Source: Desulfobulbaceae bacterium UBA2276
GTDB lineage: Bacteria > Desulfobacterota > Desulfobulbia > Desulfobulbales > Desulfocapsaceae
Assembly (NCBI GenBank): GCA_002347085.1
Contig: DDWW01000001.1
Span: forward strand, 1-29,992
Direction: 5' to 3'
Length of the DNA stretch: 29,992 nucleotides
Shown here: piece after piece, positions 22,913-29,992 of the stretch
Numbering within the stretch: position 1 is the first letter of the stretch
How the letters are laid out: each line of letters begins with the position of its first letter
Program-made: the position numbers and the translations under genes
The notes under the pieces: model-generated
Told to the model about the DNA's origin: nothing
Database searches by the model: none
The model's input: the letters and a program-made list of their open reading frames with translations, nothing else

Positions 22913-23674
22913 ATGGAATGGCTTGCTTCCCCTGAAATCTGGATGGCCCTGATCACCCTGACTGCCCTTGAAATTGTCCTCGGAGTCGATAACATCATCT
23001 TCATCGCTATTCTTGTTGGCCGTCTTCCCCCGCACCAGCAAGCCAAAGGCAGAACTTTTGGCCTGGCCCTGGCCATGCTCACTCGTCTCGGCCTGCTCTT
23101 CTCCATTACCCTGATCATGCGCCTGACTCATCCCTTTGTCACCCTGCTTGAGCACGGGATCTCCGGCCGTGACCTGATCCTGATCGGCGGAGGCCTGTTC
23201 CTGCTCGCCAAAAGCACCATGGAAATTCATGAAAGCCTGGAGGGAGAAAAACTTGAGGAACACTCTACCCATAAAAAATATGCCTCCTTCCTGGCCATTA
23301 TTATTCAGATTGCCATCCTTGATATCGTCTTCTCGCTTGACTCGGTAATTACGGCGGTGGGACTTTCAGACAAAATAACAATAATGGCCACCGCCATTAT
23401 TATTGCCGTAGGGGTGATGCTCTTTCTGGCCGGTCCCATCTCCGATTTTGTTGAAAAGCATCCGACCGTCAAGATCCTGGCCCTCAGTTTTCTGATCATG
23501 GTGGGTATGGCCCTGATCGGTGAAGGATTCACCCTGCACATTCCTAAAGGCTATATCTACTTTGCCATGGCCTTCTCGGTCTTTGTGGAGATGCTCAACA
23601 TGCGATTACGGACCAAGAGGCTTGAACCGGTGCAACTGCGTAAATCCACCCCCATAGATCTCGACATCGAATAA
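22913..23674 (+). CDS. TerC-family integral membrane protein
   Basis: This 253-residue protein has about seven membrane helices. Two TerC signatures carry acidic metal-binding residues: EIVLGVDNIIFIAIL near residue 21 and DIVFSLDSVITAVGL near residue 138. A charged cytoplasmic loop with HESLEGEKLEEH lies between them. The family includes TerC and the manganese exporters Alx/MntX-like YgdQ and YoaE groups. This protein is of the short YgdQ-like form without CBS domains. Export of Mn2+ or loading of exported metalloproteins is the likely job. It sits in an apparent operon with yaiI and the flavoprotein gene. Confidence 0.9.
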   Translation: MEWLASPEIWMALITLTALEIVLGVDNIIFIAILVGRLPPHQQAKGRTFGLALAMLTRLGLLFSITLIMRLTHPFVTLLEHGISGRDLILIGGGLFLLAKSTMEIHESLEGEKLEEHSTHKKYASFLAIIIQIAILDIVFSLDSVITAVGLSDKITIMATAIIIAVGVMLFLAGPISDFVEKHPTVKILALSFLIMVGMALIGEGFTLHIPKGYIYFAMAFSVFVEMLNMRLRTKRLEPVQLRKSTPIDLDIE

Positions 23675-23697
23675 ACCAGGGAACACAGGCCATATCC

Positions 23698-24783
23698 ATG
23701 CATGTCCATACGCTTATTGTTGGCGCGGGTCCAGGCGGTCTGGCCTGCGCCCGGATCCTGGCTGAGCATGGTCGAAGGCCCCTGGTCATTGAACGCAAAG
23801 AGGATATCGGGGCCAAGGTCTGTGCTGGCGGGATCACCTGGGGCGGCTTGATCAAGCGCGCTCCCCAGGAACTTGTAGAAAAATCATTTCCGGTGCAACA
23901 CATTATCACTCGCCTGCAAAAGGCGTGCATCGAAGAACCGGCGCCCATTATTGCCACCGTCAATCGGATTAAACTGGGACAATATATGGCCAGACAGGCC
24001 GGGGAGGCCGGGGCCCGGATCATGACCGGCTGGCAGGTCAAGGAAATTCATGAGCAGGGCTTGGTGATCGAGCAGAAAGGGAGCCGGAGCCGGCAGGAGA
24101 TAACCTTTGATTATCTGGTAGGCGGGGATGGTTCAAACTCAAGAGTCCGTAAGTATCTGGGGTTGGCAAGTAACAAGATGGGCATCGGCATCAATTATCA
24201 GATCAATGGCGATCTCCCAGAAATGGAGTGGCATCTGGCCCCCCAATTTTTTGGCAACGGCTATGGCTGGATCTTTCCCCATGGAGATACTGTCTCAATA
24301 GGTGCGTATGTTATCAAGACCGTTATGTCCGCCCAGCAGTTGCAAAAAAATCTGATAGTCTGGGCCGGGACTCAGGGCTTTTCCCTGGAAAAGGAACAGG
24401 CCCGGGCCGAATATATCAACTATGATTATCAGGGTTGGCGTTTTAACAAATCTGACAAACGTGGTAACCCTGGCCAAACGGGTAAGGCGGACAGCCAGGG
24501 CCGGATCTTTTTGATTGGCGATGCCGCCGGTCTGGCCTCGGGATTAACCGGTGAGGGCATCTACCCGGCGATCATCTCCGGTGAGGAGACGGCCCGCGCC
24601 ATCATAGATGATAATCACAGCACAGCGGTGATGGAAAAGCTGATCCGCAGGCACCGCCTGCACAGCCGTCTGGCAGACTGGACAGGCTCAAGCCCCGCGC
24701 TCAACCTCGTGGCCGGAGAACTCGTGACCTTGGGGTTGCGATGTGGCATAATCAAATTCAACAAACTGGAAATGGCTGTTTAA
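23698..24783 (+). CDS. Geranylgeranyl reductase-family FAD-dependent oxidoreductase
   Basis: The 361-residue protein shows the FAD-binding motif VGAGPGGLACARILAE (GxGxxG at 9-14), the substrate-domain sequence VCAGGITWGG, DYLVGGDGSNSRVRKYLG, and the second FAD motif IFLIGDAAGLASGLTGEGIYPA. The family hydrogenates isoprenoid double bonds in archaeal lipids, chlorophyll side chains and menaquinone; other members have unknown substrates. In an anaerobic bacterium a quinone side chain is a reasonable guess, nothing more. It follows terC by 23 bp. A GC-rich imperfect hairpin (24792-24811) follows the stop. Confidence 0.87.
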   Translation: MHVHTLIVGAGPGGLACARILAEHGRRPLVIERKEDIGAKVCAGGITWGGLIKRAPQELVEKSFPVQHIITRLQKACIEEPAPIIATVNRIKLGQYMARQAGEAGARIMTGWQVKEIHEQGLVIEQKGSRSRQEITFDYLVGGDGSNSRVRKYLGLASNKMGIGINYQINGDLPEMEWHLAPQFFGNGYGWIFPHGDTVSIGAYVIKTVMSAQQLQKNLIVWAGTQGFSLEKEQARAEYINYDYQGWRFNKSDKRGNPGQTGKADSQGRIFLIGDAAGLASGLTGEGIYPAIISGEETARAIIDDNHSTAVMEKLIRRHRLHSRLADWTGSSPALNLVAGELVTLGLRCGIIKFNKLEMAV

Positions 24784-24970
24784 GTCGTTACCCAGGCCAT
24801 GAAGGCCCTGGAAAGTGAGACTCCGGGTGTCACGAGTGCCAAGGACGGCGCCGGACAGACCGGCCCCTTATGGTGATTACGATTTTGCAATTTTACCGTT
24901 ATGGTTGAATGACGGCTTAGCTGCACGCCGTTTTACCTATAAACTTTTTAAGCCCCCCTCTCCTACAATC

Positions 24971-25243
24971 ATGCCTACCAAAGCAAACAGAAGAATGAAG
25001 CCCTTGTACCTGAATATCGCCTTTCTCGTCACTGGTGCCGCCATCCTCCTCTTCCTGTTCAACGCCCCGGAAGAGACCACGGCCAAGCTGCCCAACGATG
25101 CTGTTCACAGCCGGTTTCAGGAGATGAAGAAAAAAGAGGCGGAAAAGTTCTGCGCCGAATGTCATTCCCCGCAAGGGGTGTCTCCCCTGCCCGAAGGCCA
25201 CCCGCCTAAATATCGCTGCCTGTTTTGCCATAAGAGAAACTGA
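24971..25243 (+). CDS. Small membrane-anchored diheme cytochrome c
   Basis: This 90-residue protein has one hydrophobic segment (about residues 13-30) that serves as membrane anchor. Two haem-binding motifs follow: CAECH (61-65) and CLFCH (83-87). No other histidine or methionine ligand arrangement can be assigned with confidence. The long frame begins at 24815, but its first 50 residues look random; ATG 24971 or 24995 are the realistic starts. Such small NapC/NrfH-independent cytochromes may receive electrons in the periplasm. The preceding 187 bp hold no gene, so membership in the upstream operon is uncertain. Confidence 0.8.
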   Translation: MPTKANRRMKPLYLNIAFLVTGAAILLFLFNAPEETTAKLPNDAVHSRFQEMKKKEAEKFCAECHSPQGVSPLPEGHPPKYRCLFCHKRN

Positions 25244-25379
25244 ACAGGGCCGCAATAGTCTCAAAACAAGTGGCATTTTTCTTTCGGAATAATCAGCTTC
25301 CTGCTCTACCCGATTCTTCCACGATCACCAGAAGAAGGCCAATTGTCCTTTGTTTTTTCATTTACTCCTGCCGTTTTCA

Positions 25380-27074
25380 TTATTCGAGATTTTTTCCGCT
25401 GCGCCGGATGGAGATGAGCAGCCAGACTCCGGCTATTGCCGCGCTGAGGAATCCCAGCAGGCCGAGCAGAGGAAAACCAAAAAGTACAGGGCCGCGGTCG
25501 ACGGTCATGACGATGGATGAACCGATGATCAGGGCGGCGATGACCACACCCATGGTCAGGCGACTGGTGGCGCGGTCCAGTTGGTTGCCGAAATGTTGCA
25601 GGCGCGTCACATCCACATGGACCTGGATTCTGCCGCTTCGGGCGGAGCGCAGGAGATGATGCAGGTCCTGGGGCAGGTCGGTGAGGATTTCGAGGCCGCC
25701 GACAATCGCCCGCCATCCCCGTTTAACAAGGGCGTCAGGGGTATAACGGGCCAGTAAAGCCCGCCGCAAAAAGGGAGAAAACTCAGTCACCATGTCGAAA
25801 TTCGGGTCGAGCTGGCGTCCCATCCCTTCCAGGGTGATCAATGACTTGATCAAGAGCGTCAGATCCGGCGGTAAGGCAAGATGATAGTCGCGGAGCAGGG
25901 TAGTCAGATCGGTCAGTATAGTGTTTATATAGAGTTCCTTCAGGGGCACACCGTGGTACTGATCGACGAGGCCGTCAATTTCCAGTTTCAGGCTGTCCTC
26001 ATCGATATTGGCAGCTCCGGCCCAGTCGAGCAGCACCTCGACGACGCAGTCGACCTCTCTCTCCATCAGACCATGGAGCAGATCGACGACCTGACTACGG
26101 CGCTCGGCGGACAGGCGGCCGACCATACCGAAGTCGATGATGGCGATGCGGTTTTCCGGCAGGTAAAAAATATTGCCCTGATGCGGGTCGGCGTGGAAAA
26201 AGCCATCCTCCAGGATCATCTTCAACACGGCCCTGGCGCCGCGTTGGGCCAGGATCTTCCGGTCCAGCCCGGCCTGCTCCGCGCCTTCCAGGTCACGGCC
26301 GGGGATGCCGTTGACCGCTTCCTGCACGTTCACCCGCTCGCCGGTCCAGGCCCAATAAACCTTGGGGATAACTATTTCAGAGCAGTCTCCGAAATTACGA
26401 CCAATCCGCTCCGAGTTGCGGCACTCCGCAGCCAGATCCAGTTCGCGGCGCAGGGAGAGGGTGAACTGGCGCACCACCTCGCGCGGTTTGAAGCGTGACA
26501 TCTCGGGGGATTCCGCCTCGATGATTTTCGCCAGGCGCTGCAGAAGCCGCAGATCGGCTTCGACAATCAACCGGATGCCGGGGCGCCGCACCTTGATAAT
26601 AACCTCGTCGCCATTTCGCAGTCGGGCGCGGTGGACCTGGGCGATGGAGGCCGCAGCCAGCGGCTCGGAAACCAGCTCGGCGAAGACCTCTTCCGGCGCG
26701 GCGCCCAGATCCTCCTGCAACTGCTGCCTGATCTCCGTAAACGGCACTGACGGCGCCCTATCCTGCAGTTTCTCGAATTCAGCAATCCACTCCGGGGAAA
26801 ACAGATCCATGCGGGTGGCAAGGATCTGGCCCAGTTTGATAAAGGTCGGTCCCATCTCTTCCAGCGCTCGGCGCACTCTCGCAGGCGGCTCCAGCCGCGC
26901 CAGTTCGCCGGCCTCCTGCCAGTGCAGCACCTTGCCGGCGCGTTCCAGGGCATTGGCCATCCCCAGCCGGCGCACCATATCGCTGAAACCGTAACGGATC
27001 AGGATCGAGGCGATATCGTGGAGCCGCCCCAGATCGCGGGCGGCGCTCAGGGTTTCCCAGAAAACAGAGGGCAT
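25380..27074 (-). CDS. UbiB/ABC1 (AarF) family kinase-like protein
   Basis: This 564-residue protein has the UbiB family marks: the KxGQ motif as IKLGQILATR (KLGQ at 80-83), the alanine-rich loop AAASIAQVH (140-148) with the invariant lysine after VIIKV, GFFHADPHQGNIF with catalytic aspartate, and IDFGMVG. Two membrane segments end the protein. UbiB-type ATPases support ubiquinone or other isoprenoid lipid metabolism. Anaerobes often hold paralogues of unknown function, and no other quinone gene is adjacent. Its ATG overlaps the stop of the upstream DUF6781 gene (TAATG). The coding sequence is visibly GC-richer than neighbouring genes, as is its partner. Confidence 0.93.
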   Translation of the reverse strand: MPSVFWETLSAARDLGRLHDIASILIRYGFSDMVRRLGMANALERAGKVLHWQEAGELARLEPPARVRRALEEMGPTFIKLGQILATRMDLFSPEWIAEFEKLQDRAPSVPFTEIRQQLQEDLGAAPEEVFAELVSEPLAAASIAQVHRARLRNGDEVIIKVRRPGIRLIVEADLRLLQRLAKIIEAESPEMSRFKPREVVRQFTLSLRRELDLAAECRNSERIGRNFGDCSEIVIPKVYWAWTGERVNVQEAVNGIPGRDLEGAEQAGLDRKILAQRGARAVLKMILEDGFFHADPHQGNIFYLPENRIAIIDFGMVGRLSAERRSQVVDLLHGLMEREVDCVVEVLLDWAGAANIDEDSLKLEIDGLVDQYHGVPLKELYINTILTDLTTLLRDYHLALPPDLTLLIKSLITLEGMGRQLDPNFDMVTEFSPFLRRALLARYTPDALVKRGWRAIVGGLEILTDLPQDLHHLLRSARSGRIQVHVDVTRLQHFGNQLDRATSRLTMGVVIAALIIGSSIVMTVDRGPVLFGFPLLGLLGFLSAAIAGVWLLISIRRSGKNLE

Positions 27075-27742
27075 TACTGTTCCTTTTTGTTACTGCCGGT
27101 TTTCTTGAGCGTCTCGGCGATACCCTCGAGAAAACCGGCGGCGGCGAGGGAGATCTTTATCCCCACCTGCCGGGCCGTATCGACGCCGGCACTCACGCCT
27201 TCGCGCGCGTTCGTTTCCAGTTGCCAGGCCAGCGTCTCCGCCGCCGTTTTCGCCGCCGCACCCACTGAAGTGCCGCTGTTGCGGGCGTGCTGCGCCAGGT
27301 TGCCCAGTACGTCCTTTGCCACGCCATCCGAGGCCCGGGCGATATTTTTGACGGTATCCAGGAACATGTCTTCCAGCGCGCCCAGATCAGCCAGTCCTTG
27401 CTTGAGATCCTGGGAGCCGAACTCCTTGATGTGACCAGCCGCCTCTTCAATGGCCAATCTGGAAGCTTCCGCCGACTTGGCCAAGGCCTCGTCCACACCG
27501 GCCATCGCCTCCCGCAATGTCTGTTCGGCCCGGACACCCTTCTCCTCTGCGCCAAGGCTTGAGCCCCGCAGCACAGACTGGACGACCTCCCGCATCCTTT
27601 GCATATCGAGGTGGCCCGCGCTCAGCGCCGCCAAGGTAATATCTCGGACGGCCTCGTGGATATTTTCCCCGTCTTCCACTGCGGCGCGGGCTTCAGCTTC
27701 TGCTTTTATGTGCTGATTTTTCTGTGTTGTTTGCTCGCTCAT
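27074..27742 (-). CDS. DUF6781-like helical protein
   Basis: This 222-residue protein consists almost entirely of alanine-, glutamate- and lysine-rich amphipathic helices without membrane segments until a mildly hydrophobic patch ISLAAAGFLEGIAETL near the end. It resembles phasins and the DUF6781 group, which I recall next to AarF/UbiB-like genes. The start at 27742 is supported by GGAGAAGG close upstream; a longer frame to 27826 has no such site. It is coupled to the UbiB-like gene through TAATG. A lipid- or granule-binding scaffold is a guess from composition only. Confidence 0.65.
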   Translation of the reverse strand: MSEQTTQKNQHIKAEAEARAAVEDGENIHEAVRDITLAALSAGHLDMQRMREVVQSVLRGSSLGAEEKGVRAEQTLREAMAGVDEALAKSAEASRLAIEEAAGHIKEFGSQDLKQGLADLGALEDMFLDTVKNIARASDGVAKDVLGNLAQHARNSGTSVGAAAKTAAETLAWQLETNAREGVSAGVDTARQVGIKISLAAAGFLEGIAETLKKTGSNKKEQ

Positions 27743-27948
27743 TGCCTTCTCCTCTGCAGATTTGGTTATGGTAATTGAGGACAGATCACGTTTATTCGGA
27801 TTTCTCTTCTCTCGTGCTCTCATCACTGGCTGAATTTGTGCAGGGTATTCGTGATGTTCATGTGAATTCTTCGGCGATCTGATATTGCCACTATTTCGTT
27901 TTTGAATCGTGGAACCTAAGGGAAGAGAAATAACTTTCCAGGCACCCT

Positions 27949-28449
27949 TTAATTCAAGAGGTGTTTCTGACTTCGTTTCTGCCTGATTTTCACAAAGAGC
28001 CGCAGAGAGAGAAAATAACTGGCAATGGCGCAGGGAAGGGCCAGCACAATCCCCCCGACCACCAGGACAATCGCTGCCTCATACCCAAGACCGGCCAGGG
28101 CCTCCATTGATTTTGACAGTCCAGGGTGCTGGAGCAGGACATCCAGCACCTCCTTGATGCGGGTCCAGGTGAGTTCATACGGGGTCAGGACATTGCCAAT
28201 GACCGTGGAGAGATAATACTGGGGGACATAGGTGATGGGGTTGCAGACCAGAAAACTGGCCAGCAAGGCGGCGATGGTTGAGCTTCTGGTCACAACCGTG
28301 GCCATGATAATGAGAACGGTATGCAGAGGCATGGTGGGCGTGATACCGATAAAGATACCAATGGCAGTCCCAAGGGCCAAGGATTGCGGATCACCTTTCA
28401 GCCGCATGAATTTCAAATAATAATATCTGGCGCTCCGTTTTGGATTCAT
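27949..28449 (-). CDS. DUF2062 family membrane protein
   Basis: The 166-residue protein has the DUF2062 signature: GDPQSLALGTAIGIFIGITP.MPLHT near residues 19-43, followed by NPITYVPQYYL, with three or four membrane helices and a basic C-terminus. The function is unknown; the domain is sometimes fused to glycosyltransferases. The dispersed palindromic element copy 4 lies directly upstream (28481-28580), within what would be its promoter or leader region. No close partner is evident; a 206-bp gap separates it from the DUF6781 gene. Confidence 0.9.
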   Translation of the reverse strand: MNPKRSARYYYLKFMRLKGDPQSLALGTAIGIFIGITPTMPLHTVLIIMATVVTRSSTIAALLASFLVCNPITYVPQYYLSTVIGNVLTPYELTWTRIKEVLDVLLQHPGLSKSMEALAGLGYEAAIVLVVGGIVLALPCAIASYFLSLRLFVKIRQKRSQKHLLN

Positions 28450-28480
28450 CGGCGATTTTCTTTCCTCAAGTTTCCTGAAA

Positions 28481-28580
28481 TTTTTAAGGACCGTAACGAA
28501 ATATCCATTACATTTTTATCCATTTTGTTACGGCCCTTTATGCCGTTCACGATGTTTGGATGTTACAGTTGTTTTTTGAC
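28481..28580 (-). repeat. Dispersed palindromic element, copy 4 (best palindrome)
   Basis: AAGGACCGTAACGAAAT (28486-28502) and ATTTTGTTACGGCCCTT (28522-28538) pair at 15 of 17 positions around a 19-nt loop that contains half of a direct repeat TATCCATT. A tail, ATGCCGTTCACGATG...GTTACAGTTG, is shared with copy 3. It lies between the end of tsaD (28592) and the start of the DUF2062 gene (28449). Confidence 0.75.
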
Positions 28581-28591
28581 ATGACAACGGC

Positions 28592-29593
28592 TTAGAGTTG
28601 AGAGCGGGAATACACATCCTGATCATAGGATCCTGGCGCTGATTCTCGCGAGAAATGGTAGCCAGCCACGGCAATCATCGCCCCATTGTCGGTACAGAAA
28701 GAGGGCCGGGGGACAAAAAATGCCTTTCCTTCTTGCTGACAACGACTGAGCATAGCTTCCCGCAGTCGGGGATTGGCTGAGACCCCGCCGCCCATGACCA
28801 GTGTTTGCACACCGTGTGTTTTGGCCGCAAGCAGGGTCTTTTCTACCAGTACCTCGACAACGGCCTCCTGAAATGAGGCGCAGATGTCTGCAAGTTGCAG
28901 GGGGATATCCATCTGTTCATTCTGACGGTAGTGGTTCAGCACCGCTGTTTTCAGGCCGGAAAAGCTGAAATCAAGCGACCCCTCTTCCAGCCGGGATCGT
29001 GGAAATTTGATGGCGGCGCGGTTCCCGTTCACAGCCTCGGCTGAGACCCGAGGGCCGCCTGGGTAAGGCAGGCCCAGGAGTTTTGCCACCTTGTCAAAGG
29101 CCTCGCCGGCGGCATCATCACGGGTGCGGCCCAGCAAGGAAAAGGAGGTGTGACTGCGCGCCAGGTAGATCGAGCTGGTTCCACCGGAAACGATGAGGGC
29201 AATGTAGGGGAATTGGGGTTTATCCTCTTCCAGAAACACCGCCAGCAGGTGACCGGCCATGTGATCGACGCCGATAAAAGGGATTTTGGTGCTATAGGAA
29301 AGGGCCTTGGCGTAAGAAAAACCAACAAGCAGTGAGCCGATCAACCCCGGTCCCTGGGTGACCGCAATGAGATCAATATCACGAAGGGCCACCCCTGCCC
29401 GTTCCAGGGCCTCATCCACAACAGGCACAATGGATTCCAGATGTTTTCGCGAGGCCAACTCCGGCACCACCCCGCCAAAACGGGTGTGGATCTGATCCTG
29501 ACTACTGAGGACGCTTGCAAGCAGGGTGTCGCTGTCTTTGAGCACCGCCGCCGCCGTATCGTCGCACGAGGTCTCTATTCCCAGGGTGAGCAT
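28592..29593 (-). CDS. tsaD: tRNA N6-adenosine threonylcarbamoyltransferase TsaD
   Basis: The 333-residue protein matches TsaD (YgjD/Kae1 family) throughout: LGIETSCDDTAAAV at the start, VVPELASRKH, TQGPGLIGSLLVG, the metal-binding HMAGH, SGGTSSIYLA, GGGVSANPRLR and CTDNGAMIA near the end. TsaD, with TsaB and TsaE, transfers the threonylcarbamoyl group to A37 of tRNAs reading ANN codons. ATG 29593 fits the family start; the longer frame to 29668 adds 25 atypical residues. tsaB and tsaE are not in the window. Its upstream region contains three hairpins. Confidence 0.97.
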   Translation of the reverse strand: MLTLGIETSCDDTAAAVLKDSDTLLASVLSSQDQIHTRFGGVVPELASRKHLESIVPVVDEALERAGVALRDIDLIAVTQGPGLIGSLLVGFSYAKALSYSTKIPFIGVDHMAGHLLAVFLEEDKPQFPYIALIVSGGTSSIYLARSHTSFSLLGRTRDDAAGEAFDKVAKLLGLPYPGGPRVSAEAVNGNRAAIKFPRSRLEEGSLDFSFSGLKTAVLNHYRQNEQMDIPLQLADICASFQEAVVEVLVEKTLLAAKTHGVQTLVMGGGVSANPRLREAMLSRCQQEGKAFFVPRPSFCTDNGAMIAVAGYHFSRESAPGSYDQDVYSRSQL

Positions 29594-29661
29594 GGCATGA
29601 ATGATATGGATAAGATGATTGCTTTGATAAAGAAAAAGACGAATCCCTCGATCAACGAACA

Positions 29662-29699
29662 GTAACAAAATGAACGCAAACGCCCGTTCATTTCATAAC
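29662..29699. repeat. Inverted repeat, possible diverged fifth copy of the palindromic element
   Basis: AAATGAACG (29668-29676) pairs perfectly with CGTTCATTT (29685-29693) around CAAACGCC. The flanks GTAACAAAATG on the left and ATTTCATAACG on the right resemble the arms of the dispersed element (GTAACAAAATGG and ATTTCGTTACGG). The central part differs, so membership is uncertain. Confidence 0.4.
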
Positions 29700-29745
29700 G
29701 ACTCCTTGTATGATTGCCGGCTGATGTAGCCTGCCAGACGCCACG

Positions 29746-29779
29746 CCAGAAAACAGCAGAACAGATTGCTGTTTTCTGG
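29746..29779. repeat. Perfect 13-bp hairpin with 8-nt loop
   Basis: CCAGAAAACAGCA (29746-29758) and TGCTGTTTTCTGG (29767-29779) are exact reverse complements around GAACAGAT. No T-run follows on either strand. Confidence 0.75.
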
Positions 29780-29793
29780 ACGTTGCATAAGAT

Positions 29794-29842
29794 GCCGTAA
29801 ACTGAAAAGAGCAAAAAGAGCCTTGCTCTTTTCAGCAACGGC
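29794..29842. repeat. Perfect 13-bp hairpin with 8-nt loop and outer stem
   Basis: CTGAAAAGAGCAA (29802-29814) and TTGCTCTTTTCAG (29823-29835) pair around AAAGAGCC. An outer GCCGT (29794-29798) / ACGGC (29838-29842) extends the structure after a small internal loop. Confidence 0.75.
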
Positions 29843-29947
29843 CTCTAAGCGTGTTTCCTTCGATCTTCAGCCTTGAGTCTTCAGCCTGTCAACTTGTATA
29901 GCTCTTCCCGGCTGAAATTTCATCCATAATCATAGCCCAATCATTCT

Positions 29948-29992
29948 ATGATGCGCCTTCCCTTCCTTCTCCTTCTGCTCGTATTCGTGCTG
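29948..29992 (+). CDS. Start of an exported or membrane protein (cut by window end)
   Basis: Two consecutive ATG codons (29948 and 29951) are followed by a basic residue and then an uninterrupted hydrophobic run, MMRLPFLLLLLVFVL, typical of a signal peptide. Only 15 codons are inside the window, so nothing can be said about its function. No clear ribosome binding site is visible. Confidence 0.45.
   Translation, partial: MMRLPFLLLLLVFVL

Larger units (their letters stand above)
29594..29947. other. 354-bp divergent intergenic region with hairpins
   Basis: This gap lies between tsaD (minus) and the partial plus-strand gene. It holds three inverted repeats (29662-29699, 29746-29779, 29794-29842). 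No small gene or clear promoter pair was found. Confidence 0.6.

Overview
The window looks like a chromosomal segment of a Gram-negative, probably anaerobic bacterium. The overall style suggests a Desulfobacterota (former deltaproteobacteria, perhaps Desulfobulbales) genome, but this is an inference from gene content: periplasmic thiol redox enzymes, two polyferredoxin-type membrane Fe-S proteins, a small membrane-anchored c-type cytochrome, an EF-G paralogue, and DUF445/DUF6781/DUF2062 proteins. No rRNA, tRNA, integrase, transposase or CRISPR array was seen.

Layout. 1-2465 (minus strand): a U32 peptidase-family gene cut by the window edge, then murJ. 2778-5506 (plus): an EF-G-like GTPase and a MoaB/Mog-type molybdopterin gene behind a structured 143-nt leader. 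5596-6651 (minus): purM, separated from mog by a 21-bp perfect hairpin. 6950-11781 (plus): a DUF2065 small protein, the Mg2+ channel mgtE, a DegS/DegQ-like protease, an RluA-type pseudouridine synthase, and an accessory protein that in other bacteria is the N-terminal half of long RluA proteins. 11782-12397 has no protein gene but ends in a small-RNA-like double hairpin with a strong terminator.

12398-15157 (plus) is a compact thiol redox cluster: dsbB, dsbA, a TlpA-like lipoprotein, a 55-residue CXXC membrane protein (CD1871A type) and a polyferredoxin. It appears to combine an oxidising arm (DsbA/DsbB) with a possible reducing arm (polyferredoxin to CXXC peptide to TlpA). 15421-17334 (plus) is an AT-rich, probably metal-related trio: a His-rich exported protein, a HupE/UreJ-type membrane protein and a transmembrane anchor protein. 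A perfect 24-bp palindrome lies in front of the second gene.

17637-22165 (minus): DUF445 protein, phosphoglycolate-phosphatase-like HAD enzyme, a second polyferredoxin and a MORN-repeat protein. 22430-25243 (plus): YaiI/UPF0178, a TerC-family membrane protein, a geranylgeranyl-reductase-family flavoprotein and a diheme cytochrome anchor. 25380-29593 (minus): a UbiB/ABC1 kinase-like protein coupled to a DUF6781 helical protein (GC-richer than its surroundings), a DUF2062 protein and tsaD. A plus-strand gene with a signal peptide begins at 29948 and leaves the window.

The most unusual non-coding signal is an imperfectly palindromic element of about 90 bp. It is present in four recognisable copies (about 790-878, 7261-7349, 7503-7590, 28481-28580) with a possible fifth diverged copy near 29662. 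Two copies sit in tandem in front of mgtE. Long perfect hairpins with 8-nt loops also recur at 21421, 29746 and 29802.
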